Below are positions 63,672 through 64,000 of a stretch of 64,000 nt of DNA, in pieces. The stretch is from Paenibacillus sp. W2I17 (GTDB lineage: Bacteria > Bacillota > Bacilli > Paenibacillales > Paenibacillaceae). The DNA is taken from positions 1,178,001 to 1,242,000 of the forward strand of contig NZ_JAUSXM010000001.1 of assembly GCF_030815985.1 (NCBI RefSeq), written 5' to 3'. Positions within the stretch are counted from its first letter, which is position 1. Each line of letters starts with the position of its first letter. The notes beneath the pieces are model-generated. The model saw only the letters and a program-made list of their open reading frames with translations, did no database searches and was not told where the DNA came from. A program made the translations under genes and the position numbers.

Positions 63672-64000
63672 CTAACTATCCAGGTCGTCATCTTCCTCAT
63701 TTCCTAAATACATAACCGTTTTTTCTCCATCAACCAATCTAATGATCTGCTTTCGTAATTTTGCAGGAAATAAAGGTAGTTCATTTATATTTTTAATTTC
63801 GAGCCATTCATATTCCACCTGATTTTCGTCACTTGGCAGAATAGAACTATCTTGGTCCATCAAACCTATGTACTCGCATAAAAAAACAAAATCTACACGA
63901 TGAAGAGCTTCACCGTATACACCTTCAATGACAAATTCCAGTGATAACGGTTCTACATCTATTCCGATTTCTTCCGCAACTTCACGCTTCACAGCATCCG
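63672..64000 (-). CDS. NUDIX hydrolase, N-terminus beyond window
   Basis: The frame stays open to the window edge; about 109 residues are visible. AVKREVAEEIGIDVEP is the second half of the Nudix box (REUxEExGU), so the metal-binding glutamates are present. The remainder (DFVFLCEYIG, YEWLEIKNINELPLFPAKLR) is typical of NUDIX enzymes that hydrolyse nucleoside diphosphates linked to other moieties. The acidic tail EEDDDLDS is a detail of unknown meaning. Confidence 0.9.
   Translation of the reverse strand, partial: DAVKREVAEEIGIDVEPLSLEFVIEGVYGEALHRVDFVFLCEYIGLMDQDSSILPSDENQVEYEWLEIKNINELPLFPAKLRKQIIRLVDGEKTVMYLGNEEDDDLDS

Overview
The window reads as chromosomal DNA of a spore-forming, sugar-scavenging Firmicute, most likely a Paenibacillus. 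Reasons visible in the sequence: strong AGGAGG-type ribosome binding sites, frequent GTG/TTG starts, LplA/LplB/LplC-type ABC importers paired with YesM/YesN two-component systems, PyrR- and LicT-type RNA attenuators, CcpA (cre)-like sites and a GerA-family germination permease. I found no rRNA, tRNA or CRISPR array. Genus assignment is inference.

Layout. (1) 1-5.3 kb: a truncated GH3 beta-glucosidase gene, a cellobiose-type PTS EIIC gene and an unusual AraC regulator fused to a GH39 hydrolase. (2) 5.4-10.7 kb: pdxS without pdxT next to its divergent MocR/PdxR regulator, a DinG/XPD-like helicase and a DinB-family protein. (3) 10.7-20.6 kb: a galactan-type utilisation locus. Two GH43 enzymes (one secreted, with a CBM32-like domain), a lipoprotein and two permeases form one unit, and a YesM/YesN pair is divergent. 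A 182-bp hairpin repeat sits inside the operon between permease and lipoprotein genes. (4) 20.7-29.2 kb: accessory genes: GNAT, AraC/GyrI, a second DNA sliding clamp behind a ribbon-helix-helix gene, an intact IS3-family element, an aldo/keto reductase with ArsR regulator, two SDR-type genes and a MarR regulator with two perfect palindromic operators. (5) 29.4-34.5 kb: a small membrane protein, DUF418/YeiB, methionine aminopeptidase, a WYL regulator and a lone GerAB.

(6) 34.6-42.1 kb: the best candidate for an undescribed system. A SorC/DeoR-type regulator is divergent from a tightly packed set encoding a metallo-beta-lactamase-fold hydrolase, a HAD phosphatase, a Fe3+/phosphonate-type ABC importer (lipoprotein, fused double permease, ATPase) and a second HAD phosphatase. 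Together they look like uptake and stepwise dephosphorylation of a phosphorylated organic compound. (7) 42.3-45.1 kb: codBA (cytosine salvage) behind a PyrR-type attenuator. (8) 45.2-49.6 kb: an internally deleted second IS copy, a ketopantoate-reductase-like gene, an acetoacetate-decarboxylase gene and a divergent LysR, with a second copy of the hairpin repeat. (9) 49.6-60.9 kb: further sugar genes: GH4 with AraC, an APH-like kinase, licT-bglP-bglA with two RAT/terminator switches, and a GH51 arabinofuranosidase with a divergent ArsR-type sensor. (10) 60.9-64 kb: a cluster of repeats, an Sm-like/Arg-Ser-rich protein, a DsbA-family protein with divergent HxlR, and a NUDIX gene cut by the window end.

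Two dispersed non-coding repeat families stand out. Rep-A (15259-15440 and 48355-48545) is a long imperfect palindrome whose two copies differ by compensatory base changes, so the fold itself appears conserved. Rep-B (around 23.9, 45.4 and 61.1 kb) is bounded by inverted CTAACGAA/TTCGTTAG ends and lies close to both IS insertions.
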